From Methanobacterium_D sp040373355 (lineage in GTDB: Archaea > Methanobacteriota > Methanobacteria > Methanobacteriales > Methanobacteriaceae), in the NCBI RefSeq assembly GCF_047495555.1, contig NZ_CP166866.1:434001-498000 (forward strand): DNA of 64,000 nucleotides, in the 5' to 3' direction. Below, piece after piece: positions 45,560 through 53,668 of this stretch. The notes under the pieces were generated by a model that had not been told where the DNA came from, made no database searches, and was given only the letters and a program-made list of their open reading frames with translations. Both the position numbers and the translations under genes were made by a program. Positions within the stretch are counted from its first letter, which is position 1. The number at the start of each line of letters is the position of its first letter.

Positions 45560-46363
45560 TCACTCTTCATTCATTACAGTATTTTCCCTTTTTCCAGTTA
45601 TACCCTCAATAAGTTTCGAAATAAATCCTTTTTTATCTGTTGTCACTGGAATATAATTTTTACCAATAATATCTGCAGCTAACTGCATTATTGAATTATA
45701 AGTTGGAGATTTAATATTTTTTAAAACGTAGGGTATTGAATATGCTGCTGAACGGCTAATATCTGGATCTTCCGGTATTTTTGCAATAATTGGAGTCTTT
45801 AAAATAATTTCTATCTCTTTGGGAGTTAATAATGTTTTATCACTCCGATCACGATTAATAACCACTCCCAAAATATCTACTCCAAATCGATTGGCTACTA
45901 TTCTGGTTTTAAGAGCATCACTGATGGAGGGAATTTCAGGAGTCGTTACAAGAATTAATTCATCTGCAACATCTATAGCAGTTAAAGCATCTTCTTCTAA
46001 CCCTGCAGGCGCATCAATAAGAAGCATGTCAGTTTCAGATAAAAGAGATTCTACAACTTCCTCTAAAAGATCAATTTTAATTTTTCGAAACGAGCTAAGT
46101 GAAAGTCCTGCAGGAATGACTTTAACTCCCCCCGGGCCTTCATAAATAGCTTCTTTAATATCTGCATCTCCAGAAAGGACATTATTTAAGGTGACAGGTT
46201 GGCCTTCCATACCTAATGTCAGTTCCAAATTTGCTGTTGTTACATCTGCATCTAATAAGGTCACATCCTCACCATAGCTTGCCAAGGCCACTCCTAAGTT
46301 AGAAGTTAAGGTAGTTTTACCCACGCCACCTTTTCCAGAAGCAATGGTAATTATTCTAGTAAT
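45560..46363 (-). CDS. minD: MinD/ParA-family ATPase (apparent ATT start)
   Basis: A 267-residue deviant-Walker ATPase when read from ATT at 46363, six bases after GGGGGG (46370-46375). This gives the canonical opening TRIITIASGKGGVGKTTLTS with a complete P-loop. The first conventional codon, GTG at 46324, lies inside the P-loop and would delete the signature Lys. Further motifs are LLIDAPAGLEEDAL (Walker B) and LDADVTTANLEL. In archaea MinD-like proteins position membrane or cell-surface complexes. The C-terminus has a basic segment that may touch the membrane. There is no MinE/MinC neighbour. Confidence 0.9.
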   Translation of the reverse strand: MTRIITIASGKGGVGKTTLTSNLGVALASYGEDVTLLDADVTTANLELTLGMEGQPVTLNNVLSGDADIKEAIYEGPGGVKVIPAGLSLSSFRKIKIDLLEEVVESLLSETDMLLIDAPAGLEEDALTAIDVADELILVTTPEIPSISDALKTRIVANRFGVDILGVVINRDRSDKTLLTPKEIEIILKTPIIAKIPEDPDISRSAAYSIPYVLKNIKSPTYNSIMQLAADIIGKNYIPVTTDKKGFISKLIEGITGKRENTVMNEE

Positions 46364-46375
46364 TTTTAACCCCCC

Positions 46376-47023
46376 TATTAAGTAAATAAACCTCCTTATG
46401 TAATGAAAATATAATATTTAATTTATATGCATTTTTTTTATACTATTTACGGGTTATATTATCCCGATTGTAAATTAACCCTTACATTTTTCTATATATT
46501 TCACAAAGATTAATATAGAAAGTTTAACTTTTTAGATACACCATATAACAATTTTTTTTACTATAATATTATTGATAGTAATTACCATATAACTATTTCG
46601 GTATTTGTGATAATAGTAACAGAAAACATTTAATCTTATATTCATTGGGGATAGCTGTAACATTATAAACAAAAATAAATAAACTAAGAAGTAAAATATG
46701 CTTTGAAAAAATAAATAAAGAGCAATCCAACCTTTAAATATAAATTCACACACATATAAACAAAATAAGGAAAAATGATTATAACTTCCTTTGAATATAC
46801 GTATTTAAGTTATTACTATTGTAATCAGTGCCCTCGGTTCAATAATTGGTTTGAATTTTTATCACATAAGCATATAATCTGAAAAATCTTAATTAGATAA
46901 CTTACTTTTCTATTTTTAGATTTTTCAATATAGTTATAAAGAATATTATTTAATTATTATAAAAGCTAAAATCTTTTTAAAGAGACATCTAAATTCTAAA
47001 TCATTGAACTTAAGTGATAAAAT
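46376..47023. other. Long gene-free AT-rich spacer between minD and the regulator
   Basis: About 650 bases with no supported gene. There is a GGGTTA/TAACCC inverted repeat near 46450-46480. A 73-codon minus-strand frame at 46532-46753 has low-complexity hydrophobic content and no binding site, so I do not call it. The right end should hold the promoter of the winged-helix gene; GTGAT at 47014-47018 serves as its binding site. Confidence 0.4.
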
Positions 47024-47311
47024 ATGAAAAAAGTGCTTTGGTGGTTAATTCTAGGTACTAGAGGTGGAGTTAATCGTGCCAGAATCATTAAAAAATTAAA
47101 TGAGCGACCATACAATGCACATCAACTTTCAGAAGAGTTAAATGTTAATTATAGAACAATTACACACCATATTAAGGTTTTAGAAGATAGTGAAGTAGTT
47201 AAATCTGCTGGAGAAAAATATGGTAAAATGTATTTTCTCTCAGACAATATGGAAAAAAATTATACTGATTTTGAAGTTATTTGGAAACAGATTGAAGATA
47301 AAAATAAGTAG
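47024..47311 (+). CDS. Winged-helix (ArsR-like) transcription regulator
   Basis: A 95-residue DNA-binding protein. ARIIKKLNERPYNAHQLSEE is helix 1-2, NVNYRTITHHIKVLEDSEVV the recognition helix, and KSAGEKYGKMYFLSD the wing. It has no visible metal or ligand domain. It is 12 bases upstream of a three-helix membrane protein, and together they precede an ABC exporter. A membrane protein next to a small regulator suggests signal-dependent control of that exporter, but this is inference. A dead copy lies at 45237. Confidence 0.85.
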   Translation: MKKVLWWLILGTRGGVNRARIIKKLNERPYNAHQLSEELNVNYRTITHHIKVLEDSEVVKSAGEKYGKMYFLSDNMEKNYTDFEVIWKQIEDKNK

Positions 47312-47323
47312 ATAGGGGTTAAA

Positions 47324-47623
47324 ATGGTATTAGAATTATTTGGATACAGTGCAGTTAAAGTCGCGGCTATAGGTATAGAAATTGGAAATATAATATTATT
47401 ATCTGGTTTATTATACCTTTATACTAAAAGTTACAGACAAATAAAGATTGGATTTACAATAGGACTTATATTATTTGCGCTAATACTTTTAATACGTAGT
47501 ATTGCTTCTATTGCATTTATAGCCATAGATAATGACATATTAATAGGCCGTCACGTCTATATCGGAAGTCTTATTGAATTTATAGCACTTACTGTACTTC
47601 TAAAAATAACCTATGATTATTAG
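47324..47623 (+). CDS. Three-helix membrane protein, paralogue 1
   Basis: A 99-residue protein with three hydrophobic segments. The motif LLSGLLYLYTKSYRQIKIGF lies between helices 1 and 2, and the C-terminus is LLKITYDY. The protein at 49844 has the same length and the same motifs. The pair brackets the ABC exporter genes. It lies 12 bases behind the winged-helix gene with AGGGG before the ATG. It resembles small archaeal membrane proteins found with winged-helix regulators (possibly DUF7521), but I am not certain of the family. Confidence 0.7.
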   Translation: MVLELFGYSAVKVAAIGIEIGNIILLSGLLYLYTKSYRQIKIGFTIGLILFALILLIRSIASIAFIAIDNDILIGRHVYIGSLIEFIALTVLLKITYDY

Positions 47624-47839
47624 ATTCTCTTAATTTTTTATATAAACCCCCTACTAACCCATTCACCTAAATTTAGTATATGCTCCCCTTTTTGATTTTT
47701 ATACTCTATTAGCTTATTTTGTAAATATTTGTAAAAGATTTGCATATAATTTGCAATTAATTTTGAAATAATTACTTAAATATTCCTTTTTATAAGAAAT
47801 GATGAATTAGAATAATTTCATTTAAAAGGAGATTTAATC

Positions 47840-48982
47840 ATGAATTATCTAGGATTAATTATTAAAAATCCGTTTAGGAATAAAACGCGGACTTCCCTTG
47901 CAGTTATTGGAATTGCAATTGGAATTGCTACTATCGTGGCTTTAGGACTCATTACTGGAGGTCTTAAAGAATCCACAGAAAGTACTCTTAAATCAGGAGG
48001 TGCAGAAATAACAGTAATTCAATCTGGTACCGACGGTTTTATGTCTGGAAGTATTGATCAGGGACGTGTAGAAGATGTTCGGAATGTAAGTGGAGTTAAA
48101 GAAACGGCAGGTATTTTAAGAACAAGTGTGAAGCTTCAAGATGGTTCGAGCTCTAGTTTTGGCCCAAGTGGATTTATAGTAACTGGAATAGAAAGCAGTA
48201 AATTAAATCTTGTTGGTGTAGATAGTATCAATGGGTCTGCTTTTTCAGATGGAGATGCAGATGAAATAATTATAGGTAAATCAGCTTCTCAAAACCTTAA
48301 TAAGACTGTTGGAGACACAATCACTATTTTCAATAAAGAATTTAAAATTACAGGAGTATATGAAACAGGGAACTTTATACAAGATGCTGGAGCTTATATT
48401 TTCCTAAATAAACTTCAAAATTTAACTAATAACGAAAATGACGTCAGTGCAATTTCAGTGAAAATAAATGATAATGCAAATGCTACTGAAGTTAGCAAAA
48501 CAATTGAAGATAGCTATAAAGATGAACTATCCACAAGCAGTGCTGCGGATCAAATGGGAAGAATAAATCAAGGATTAGGCTTTATAGATACCGCTACTTG
48601 GGCTATTTCACTTCTTGCAATAATAATTGGAGGAGTAGGAGTTATCAACACCATGATAATGTCTGTTTATGAACGGACTCGTGAAATTGGAGTTTTAAAG
48701 GCAGTAGGATGGAAAGGTAGAAGAATACTTGGAATGATCTTAGGCGAATCCATCGTTCTTACATTGATAGCAGCATTAGTAGGAATTATAGTGGGCGTCG
48801 TTGGTGTTGAAGTGCTTTTATCGGTTACTCCATCAGCCCAAGGCATACTTGAACCTGCATACTCTCCTGAGATCTTCATAAGGGCTTTAGCAATTGCATT
48901 CCTGGTTGGAATAATTGGAGGAATTTATCCAGCTTACAGAGCAAGTAGATTAGCACCAACGGAGGCATTGCGCTATGAATAG
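47840..48982 (+). CDS. MacB/FtsX-type ABC transporter permease
   Basis: A 380-residue permease with one N-terminal helix (about 18-38), a large extracellular MacB-like domain (about 45-240) and three C-terminal helices. The FtsX motif INTMIMSVYERTREIGVLKAVG occurs near 268. The C-terminus PAYRASRLAPTEALRYE is family-typical. Such permeases use mechanotransmission to export lipoproteins, peptides or toxins instead of forming a channel. AAAGGAGAT precedes the ATG. It overlaps the ATPase gene by eight bases, so translation is coupled. Confidence 0.92.
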   Translation: MNYLGLIIKNPFRNKTRTSLAVIGIAIGIATIVALGLITGGLKESTESTLKSGGAEITVIQSGTDGFMSGSIDQGRVEDVRNVSGVKETAGILRTSVKLQDGSSSSFGPSGFIVTGIESSKLNLVGVDSINGSAFSDGDADEIIIGKSASQNLNKTVGDTITIFNKEFKITGVYETGNFIQDAGAYIFLNKLQNLTNNENDVSAISVKINDNANATEVSKTIEDSYKDELSTSSAADQMGRINQGLGFIDTATWAISLLAIIIGGVGVINTMIMSVYERTREIGVLKAVGWKGRRILGMILGESIVLTLIAALVGIIVGVVGVEVLLSVTPSAQGILEPAYSPEIFIRALAIAFLVGIIGGIYPAYRASRLAPTEALRYE

Positions 48983-49670
48983 TACTGAAAACGTTATTGA
49001 AATAAAGGACCTTAAAAAAAGCTATGATAAAGGAAAAATAAAAGCATTAACCGGCATCAACCTTGAAGTTAAAAAAGGAGAGTTTGTTTCCATCATTGGA
49101 CCATCAGGTTCAGGAAAATCAACTCTTCTTAACATGATCGGAGCACTGGATAAAGGTAATGAAGGTTCTATAATTGTTGCAGGCATTGATTTGATGCAGA
49201 AAAAGGATCTAAGTGAATTTAGATCCAAAGAAATTGGATTTGTATTCCAGCTGCACAATTTAATTCCAAATCTCAGTGTTCTTGAAAATGTGCAGATCCC
49301 AATGCTTGAGACTTCATCTTCCGGTAAAGAGATGGAAGAACGTGCCATGGAACTTTTAAAAGCTGTAGAACTTGAAGATAAAATTAACCAACGACCCCCA
49401 AAGCTTTCTGGAGGTGAAAGGCAGAGAGTAGCTATTGCAAGAGCACTAGTGAATAATCCATCCATTATTTTAGCTGATGAACCAACAGGTGCTCTAGATT
49501 CAAAGACAGGAGATATAATACTTAATCTTCTTAAAAATTTACATAAAAAAGAAAATGTGACCCTTGTTATGGTAACACATGAACCATATGTAGCAAATAT
49601 GGCAGATAAAATTATAACAGTACTTGATGGGAAAATTAGAGAAGAACGAACAAATAATATCAGGAATTAA
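48975..49670 (+). CDS. MacB/LolD-type ABC transporter ATPase
   Basis: A 231-residue ATPase. Walker A is GPSGSGKST (about 40-48), signature LSGGERQRVA, Walker B IILADEPTGALD and switch His in MVTHEP. It belongs to the LolD/MacB group that drives the FtsX-type permease encoded just upstream. The ATG lies inside the end of the permease gene. The stop codon TAA coincides with the left end of hairpin element E3. Confidence 0.94.
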   Translation: MNSTENVIEIKDLKKSYDKGKIKALTGINLEVKKGEFVSIIGPSGSGKSTLLNMIGALDKGNEGSIIVAGIDLMQKKDLSEFRSKEIGFVFQLHNLIPNLSVLENVQIPMLETSSSGKEMEERAMELLKAVELEDKINQRPPKLSGGERQRVAIARALVNNPSIILADEPTGALDSKTGDIILNLLKNLHKKENVTLVMVTHEPYVANMADKIITVLDGKIREERTNNIRN

Positions 49671-49794
49671 TGATTGAGGATCGGGTGGGAAAAGCCTCCA
49701 AAATCCTACGGATTTTTGGTGGTTCGGAAAATTCATAGAATTTTCCTCAACCTCCATTTAATCTCTTTTCAGGCGGGAAAACCTTCAATCATTA
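49668..49794. repeat. Hairpin element E3 with terminal inverted repeats
   Basis: Terminal 10-bp inverted repeats TAATGATTGA (49668-49677) and TCAATCATTA (49785-49794) enclose two hairpins: A at 49698-49719 (CCAAAATCC-tac-GGATTTTTGG, one bulge) and B at 49726-49746 (GGAAAATTC-ata-GAATTTTCC, perfect 9 bp). Two internal direct repeats read GGGTGGGAAAAGCCT and AGGCGGGAAAACCTT. It starts at the stop codon of the ABC ATPase gene. Confidence 0.75.
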
Positions 49795-49843
49795 ACACTG
49801 ATAATAAATTATTTTAATTTTTAAAGACATAAAAAGGAATAAA

Positions 49844-50143
49844 ATGACATTAGAATTATTAGGATACCCGGGAATTAAAATTATAGCACTTATTATAGAA
49901 ATAACAAATATCTTGCTTTTATCTGGATTGTTATACCTCTATCTTAAAAGTTATAATCAAATTAAAATTGGATTTACAGTAGGATTAATTTTATTTGCTC
50001 TACTTCTTTTAATTAAGAGTATTTCTACAGTTGTCTTTATAATTATAGATGTAGATGCGTTTATAGGTAGATCAGTTTATATTGCAGGAATTATAGAGCT
50101 TATAGCATTAACAGTGCTATTAAAAGTAACATGGGATTACTAA
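49844..50143 (+). CDS. Three-helix membrane protein, paralogue 2
   Basis: A 99-residue paralogue of the protein at 47324: LLSGLLYLYLKSYNQIKIGF and LLKVTWDY match position for position, and the start MTLELLGYPGIK mirrors MVLELFGYSAVK. AAAGGA precedes the ATG. It follows hairpin element E3 and is the last gene of the exporter block. The two copies may be alternative partners of the regulator or exporter. Confidence 0.7.
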   Translation: MTLELLGYPGIKIIALIIEITNILLLSGLLYLYLKSYNQIKIGFTVGLILFALLLLIKSISTVVFIIIDVDAFIGRSVYIAGIIELIALTVLLKVTWDY

Positions 50144-50240
50144 AATTTAATTAAGTCTATATATCCCATCTTTTTCATACATGTTAGTTTTATTAATTCC
50201 TTTTTCCATATATTCAGTTATTCTGTAGTCGGGTGAATTT

Positions 50241-51023
50241 ATGAAAATTTTGCAATTTATAGAAAATGGAAAAGAAAAAACTGGTTTATTAGAAGATAAT
50301 GATGTTATAGAACTTTCATGTTCATCACTTGAAGCTATTAACTCTGATTCCATTGATAAATACAAGAAAAATTCTATTTATAAAATTGAAGATATTAGAT
50401 TAAAATCTCCAGTTTCACCTTCTAAGGTGATTTGTGTAGGCCTAAATTACAGAGATCATGCAGCAGAACTTAATATGGATTTACCTGAAGAACCCATTAT
50501 ATTTATGAAGCCAACAACAACTGTAATTGGTCATTTAGACAATATTTATTATCCCGATTCATCAAGTCAAGTTGATTATGAGGCAGAGATTGGAATTATA
50601 ATTTCTAAAGAAGCAAAAAACATTAATTCTGATAAAGCTCGTGAGTTTATAGGAGGTTATACTGCTTTTAATGATGTAACAGCCAGAGACTTACAGCAAA
50701 AAGATGGTCAGTGGACAAGGGCAAAGAGCTTTGACACTTTTGCACCTATAGGACCATGTATTGAAACTGATTTAGATCCGATGAAACAAAATATTTCATT
50801 AAATCTTAATGGTGAGCTGAAACAAAATTCAAACACCAAAAATATGATATTTGATGTTTACGAGCTTGTTGAATTTATATCCTCAATAATGACTCTTAAG
50901 CCCGGTGATGTGATTGCAACAGGGACACCGCCAGGAGTTGGCCCCATGAATGTTGGAGATACTGTTGAAGTTGGATTAGAAAATATCGGTATACTTAGAA
51001 ATTATGTAAAAAATAATAAATAA
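50241..51023 (+). CDS. Fumarylacetoacetate hydrolase family protein
   Basis: A 260-residue FAH-fold enzyme. Family motifs are VGLNYRDHAAEL (about 63-74), the metal ligands in DYEAEIGIII (about 112-121), GYTAFNDVTARDLQ and GDVIATGTPPGVG. Members act as acylpyruvate hydrolases, oxaloacetate decarboxylases or tautomerases. The reaction here is not known. The N-terminal 60 residues form the small domain. GGGTGAATTT precedes the ATG. Its stop codon abuts the convergent ferritin-like gene. Confidence 0.88.
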   Translation: MKILQFIENGKEKTGLLEDNDVIELSCSSLEAINSDSIDKYKKNSIYKIEDIRLKSPVSPSKVICVGLNYRDHAAELNMDLPEEPIIFMKPTTTVIGHLDNIYYPDSSSQVDYEAEIGIIISKEAKNINSDKAREFIGGYTAFNDVTARDLQQKDGQWTRAKSFDTFAPIGPCIETDLDPMKQNISLNLNGELKQNSNTKNMIFDVYELVEFISSIMTLKPGDVIATGTPPGVGPMNVGDTVEVGLENIGILRNYVKNNK

Positions 51024-51024
51024 T

Positions 51025-51312
51025 TTATCTTTCACCTAATAACTCTTCAACTTCTTTTCGGCCTTCTTCGAGTTCTCTTACCTGTTCTTTATCCTCTTTT
51101 AAAAGCATAGCCATGAATTCCCCTGCATGGGTTTTTTCTTCCTTTGCAACATCTTCAAAGACCTTTTTAATGTTTTCATCTTCTACAGAAGAAGCAAGTT
51201 CTTCATAAAGATTTATAGCATCGAGTTCAGCAATTATAGCAACCCTTAAAACTTCTTTTGTAATATCTTCCCTTTTTACTTTTTTCATGTCAATAGGTAT
51301 TTTTGATAACAT
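51025..51312 (-). CDS. Encapsulated-ferritin-like small ferritin
   Basis: A 95-residue, two-helix protein. Glu29 (in IIAELDAINLYEE), Glu59 and His62 (in AKEEKTHAGEF) have the spacing of the iron ligands Glu32, Glu62 and His65 of the encapsulated ferritin EncFtn, and Tyr36 matches its Tyr39. Such half-ferritins form their di-iron site only between subunits. No encapsulin shell gene is in the window, and the C-terminal LLGER is not a clear shell-targeting peptide. It probably oxidises or stores iron, or protects from oxygen. TGGTGAT precedes the ATG. Confidence 0.8.
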   Translation of the reverse strand: MLSKIPIDMKKVKREDITKEVLRVAIIAELDAINLYEELASSVEDENIKKVFEDVAKEEKTHAGEFMAMLLKEDKEQVRELEEGRKEVEELLGER

Positions 51313-51497
51313 TATATCACCATAATTACTATTCGTATGATTTTAATTAAATTTTGCCATACAATTAAAATTTAATATTTAAGATAGTACTTCTTTTTAA
51401 TGCCATATTTGTTAAAATTACTTAATTTAATTAAATAAAGAGCTAATACTAATATATAAAGATAAAAAGCGATATTTAGCCCTAACATAACAAATAA

Positions 51498-51507
51498 TTA
51501 TATATAA
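51498..51507 (+). promoter_or_regulatory. TATA box of the pilin-like gene pair
   Basis: TTATATATAA lies about 25 bases before the TTG at 51527. If it is the active box, transcription would begin close to that codon, which would make the TTG start leaderless. Confidence 0.45.
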
Positions 51508-51526
51508 GCTCTATTTTATAATAAAA

Positions 51527-52534
51527 TTGGTTAATAAAAGTCTATTAAAATTTAGAGCTGTTAAAATGGATCAAAGAGGCTATGTAATAAGTGGATTATC
51601 CTTTCTTCTAATTATCCCTGCTATTTATCTCGTGGCGGTTTTTGCAGATATGAACCACACAGGAAGTCAGTCTCAGGCACTAGTTATTCAGTCTGATGTA
51701 GTATCTCTAACAGTAAGAGATATAGAAGGAAATTTACCGTTTATAGCTAAAAGAATACTGCAGAAAACCGCCAATGAAGTAATGATAAATGGTAATCCTA
51801 TTCCAAATAGTAGAATGAATATTAAAAATAATTTACAGATAGAAATAGATACTCTAGCTGGAAAATATAGTTCCCAGGAAGGAATAAACGTTACTTGTAG
51901 GATAATATCTGTAGATTCATCCAGAGATCCATTTAAAGTTCAGATAAATTCATCAATTTCTGTAAGTAAAGGTAATGTGCTACATACTGAAAATCTAAGT
52001 CAAGATGTGTCTATAATAGACCATAATTATCCTATTCCAGACCCTTTACCATTTATAAAATGTAAAAATTTTGGAGGAGTTACAAATACAAGCTCCAGAA
52101 TTATTTATGGCTCAAGTCTAGCTAATTTTCATAAAAACAGTGCCAGGACAAATTCAGATGTTTATATAAATGCTACTTCACCACTAGTAATTAAAAAATG
52201 CCCATATGATCCTTACATAAATCATGGACAATCACGAAATAATATTAATTTGAAAAATTGCATTGATAATGGCTATTATCACGAAAGCAGCGATGGAGCA
52301 TGTTTTTTATGCAGGTTAGAAGGAAAAGGAGTATGTTCACATTATGGAATGGAAACCTTTATCATACCGCAAGTATCCGGAGACAATTCCTCTTTTGAAG
52401 CCCCATGTTCAAGCGACCACGTTATATTCGATGGAAATTACAGCGGATATACGCTAACCTATTATTCAAACAGTAATGGTTATTATAATATATTTTTAGA
52501 AAAGGGACACCGTACAAAATACGGATTTACATAA
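51527..52534 (+). CDS. Exported pilin-like protein 1, function unknown
   Basis: A protein of 335 residues from TTG at 51527, or 322 from ATG at 51566. Near the N-terminus, DQRGYVISGLSFLLIIPAIY has the layout of an archaeal class III (pilin-like) signal: a charged head followed by one hydrophobic helix. The body is beta-rich and Asn/Ser-rich with several Cys, including CFLCRLEGKGVCSHYG near 263, perhaps disulfides or a metal site. It is followed after seven bases by a second gene with a similar signal. Together they may form a surface filament or adhesin complex. Confidence 0.65.
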   Translation: MVNKSLLKFRAVKMDQRGYVISGLSFLLIIPAIYLVAVFADMNHTGSQSQALVIQSDVVSLTVRDIEGNLPFIAKRILQKTANEVMINGNPIPNSRMNIKNNLQIEIDTLAGKYSSQEGINVTCRIISVDSSRDPFKVQINSSISVSKGNVLHTENLSQDVSIIDHNYPIPDPLPFIKCKNFGGVTNTSSRIIYGSSLANFHKNSARTNSDVYINATSPLVIKKCPYDPYINHGQSRNNINLKNCIDNGYYHESSDGACFLCRLEGKGVCSHYGMETFIIPQVSGDNSSFEAPCSSDHVIFDGNYSGYTLTYYSNSNGYYNIFLEKGHRTKYGFT

Positions 52535-52541
52535 TGATTAA

Positions 52542-53519
52542 ATGAATAAAATATCTTTTAATGCAGATGAATGCGGTCAGGCATTTTCACTTGATATAAT
52601 ACTTGCATTAGTATTAATAACTGTTATATTAGGAGTTTCCGCAGATGCAATTGATATTGCAAGCCATAAATCTTCTGATTATTCTGCAAGATTCTCCTTA
52701 GAAAGAGTAACCACAGATGCTGCAGACATGCTTATAAAAACATCTGGCTCTCCTGATAATTGGGAAATATATAGTGATATTAGTGCAACTCCCGGGCTTG
52801 CAGATATAAGTCCTGAAACTAAAATAGCTATCCCTAATACGCTTTCAATGAAAAAAATCAATTCATTGAAAAATAACTATAATTCTTTAATTTATGGAAA
52901 AATTTTGCCTTATGGAGCTAATTCTAGCATGATTATTTATCCTTCAGATGCGTCTATGATCCCTATTTGTATACTTAATAACAGCCCATCTACAAGTGCT
53001 TCTGAAATAGCGGTTGCAAATAGAACTGTACTCATCCCCTTAATTTATTTAGAGACTATAATTTACAGCAATATACATAAAGGGAGCATATATGAAGAAA
53101 TTTGTCCTAATTCTTACCATACTCCAACTAATTCATCTGGTGAACCCAAATGGGCTTGTAAGCATTTTAATATAACTTTAAGTGAATTAAATACAACAGA
53201 CTTTTATGTTATAACCGATTCCGCAGATATAGGCGATAATTCTCCAACATGGATAATTGATAGGCCTGAAAGAGCCAGTAATAATGAAACTGAGGAACAT
53301 TTTAGCCAAAATGCCATATCTATTAATCAAAAAATAGTAGATCTTTTAGGAAATGATGCCAAAGGTGTACTCTGGTTTCATGTGAAAACTCCCGGAAATA
53401 AAGATAGAAATTTTGATGCATATATTGTAAGTGCTCCAAAAGGAACACCCCAAGAACAGGTGAACATTAACAATTTAAACCCAACACCTTGGTTTTTTGT
53501 GTTACATGTCTGGTATTGA
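52542..53519 (+). CDS. Exported pilin-like protein 2, function unknown
   Basis: A 325-residue protein with a pilin-like N-terminus, DECGQAFSLDIILALVLITV (about 9-28), in which GQAFSLD resembles the processing site of archaeal type III signals. The body is Asn/Ser-rich with Cys at CILNN, ICPN and CKH and potential N-glycosylation sites (NST, NNS, NET). The ATG follows TGATTAA with only seven bases after the upstream stop, so it is cotranscribed with pilin-like protein 1. Hairpin element E4 starts right after its stop codon. Family not recognised. Confidence 0.65.
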   Translation: MNKISFNADECGQAFSLDIILALVLITVILGVSADAIDIASHKSSDYSARFSLERVTTDAADMLIKTSGSPDNWEIYSDISATPGLADISPETKIAIPNTLSMKKINSLKNNYNSLIYGKILPYGANSSMIIYPSDASMIPICILNNSPSTSASEIAVANRTVLIPLIYLETIIYSNIHKGSIYEEICPNSYHTPTNSSGEPKWACKHFNITLSELNTTDFYVITDSADIGDNSPTWIIDRPERASNNETEEHFSQNAISINQKIVDLLGNDAKGVLWFHVKTPGNKDRNFDAYIVSAPKGTPQEQVNINNLNPTPWFFVLHVWY

Positions 53520-53520
53520 A

Positions 53521-53668
53521 TCAACCGCTCGAAAATCTTAGATTTTTGGCACCGCGGAAACGTAGTTTTCGAGGGCCTTTTATAAAGAAACCCCCAAAAA
53601 TTGTAGATTTTCAGACCCTGGAATTCTTGATTTTGCTGAATTTTCGATCATCCCTTTTTCAAAAAGGG
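53521..53668. repeat. Hairpin element E4, multi-stem
   Basis: Hairpin A (53531-53547, GAAAATC-tta-GATTTTT), then GGCACCGCGG, hairpin B (53555-53571, GGAAAC-gta-GTTTTC), a partial A-like hairpin at 53596-53611 (AAAATTGTAGATTTT), and a perfect stem 53652-53659 with 53661-53668. CTCGAAAA (53528-53535) can also pair with TTTTCGAG (53566-53573), so two folds compete. It starts one base after the stop of the pilin-like gene and lies upstream of the ArsA-like gene. Confidence 0.65.

Noticed and set aside
45560..46324. minD starting at GTG 46324
   Set aside because: It would begin inside the P-loop and lose the signature lysine. The upstream frame encodes the family N-terminus behind a strong binding site.
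46449..46481. Inverted repeat GGGTTA/TAACCC as an origin or riboswitch
   Set aside because: Only six paired bases with no cluster of origin-type repeats and no Orc/Cdc6 gene nearby.
46532..46753. 73-codon minus-strand frame rich in Phe, Tyr and Ile
   Set aside because: Low-complexity AT-driven content, no ribosome binding site, no domain pattern. Treated as chance.
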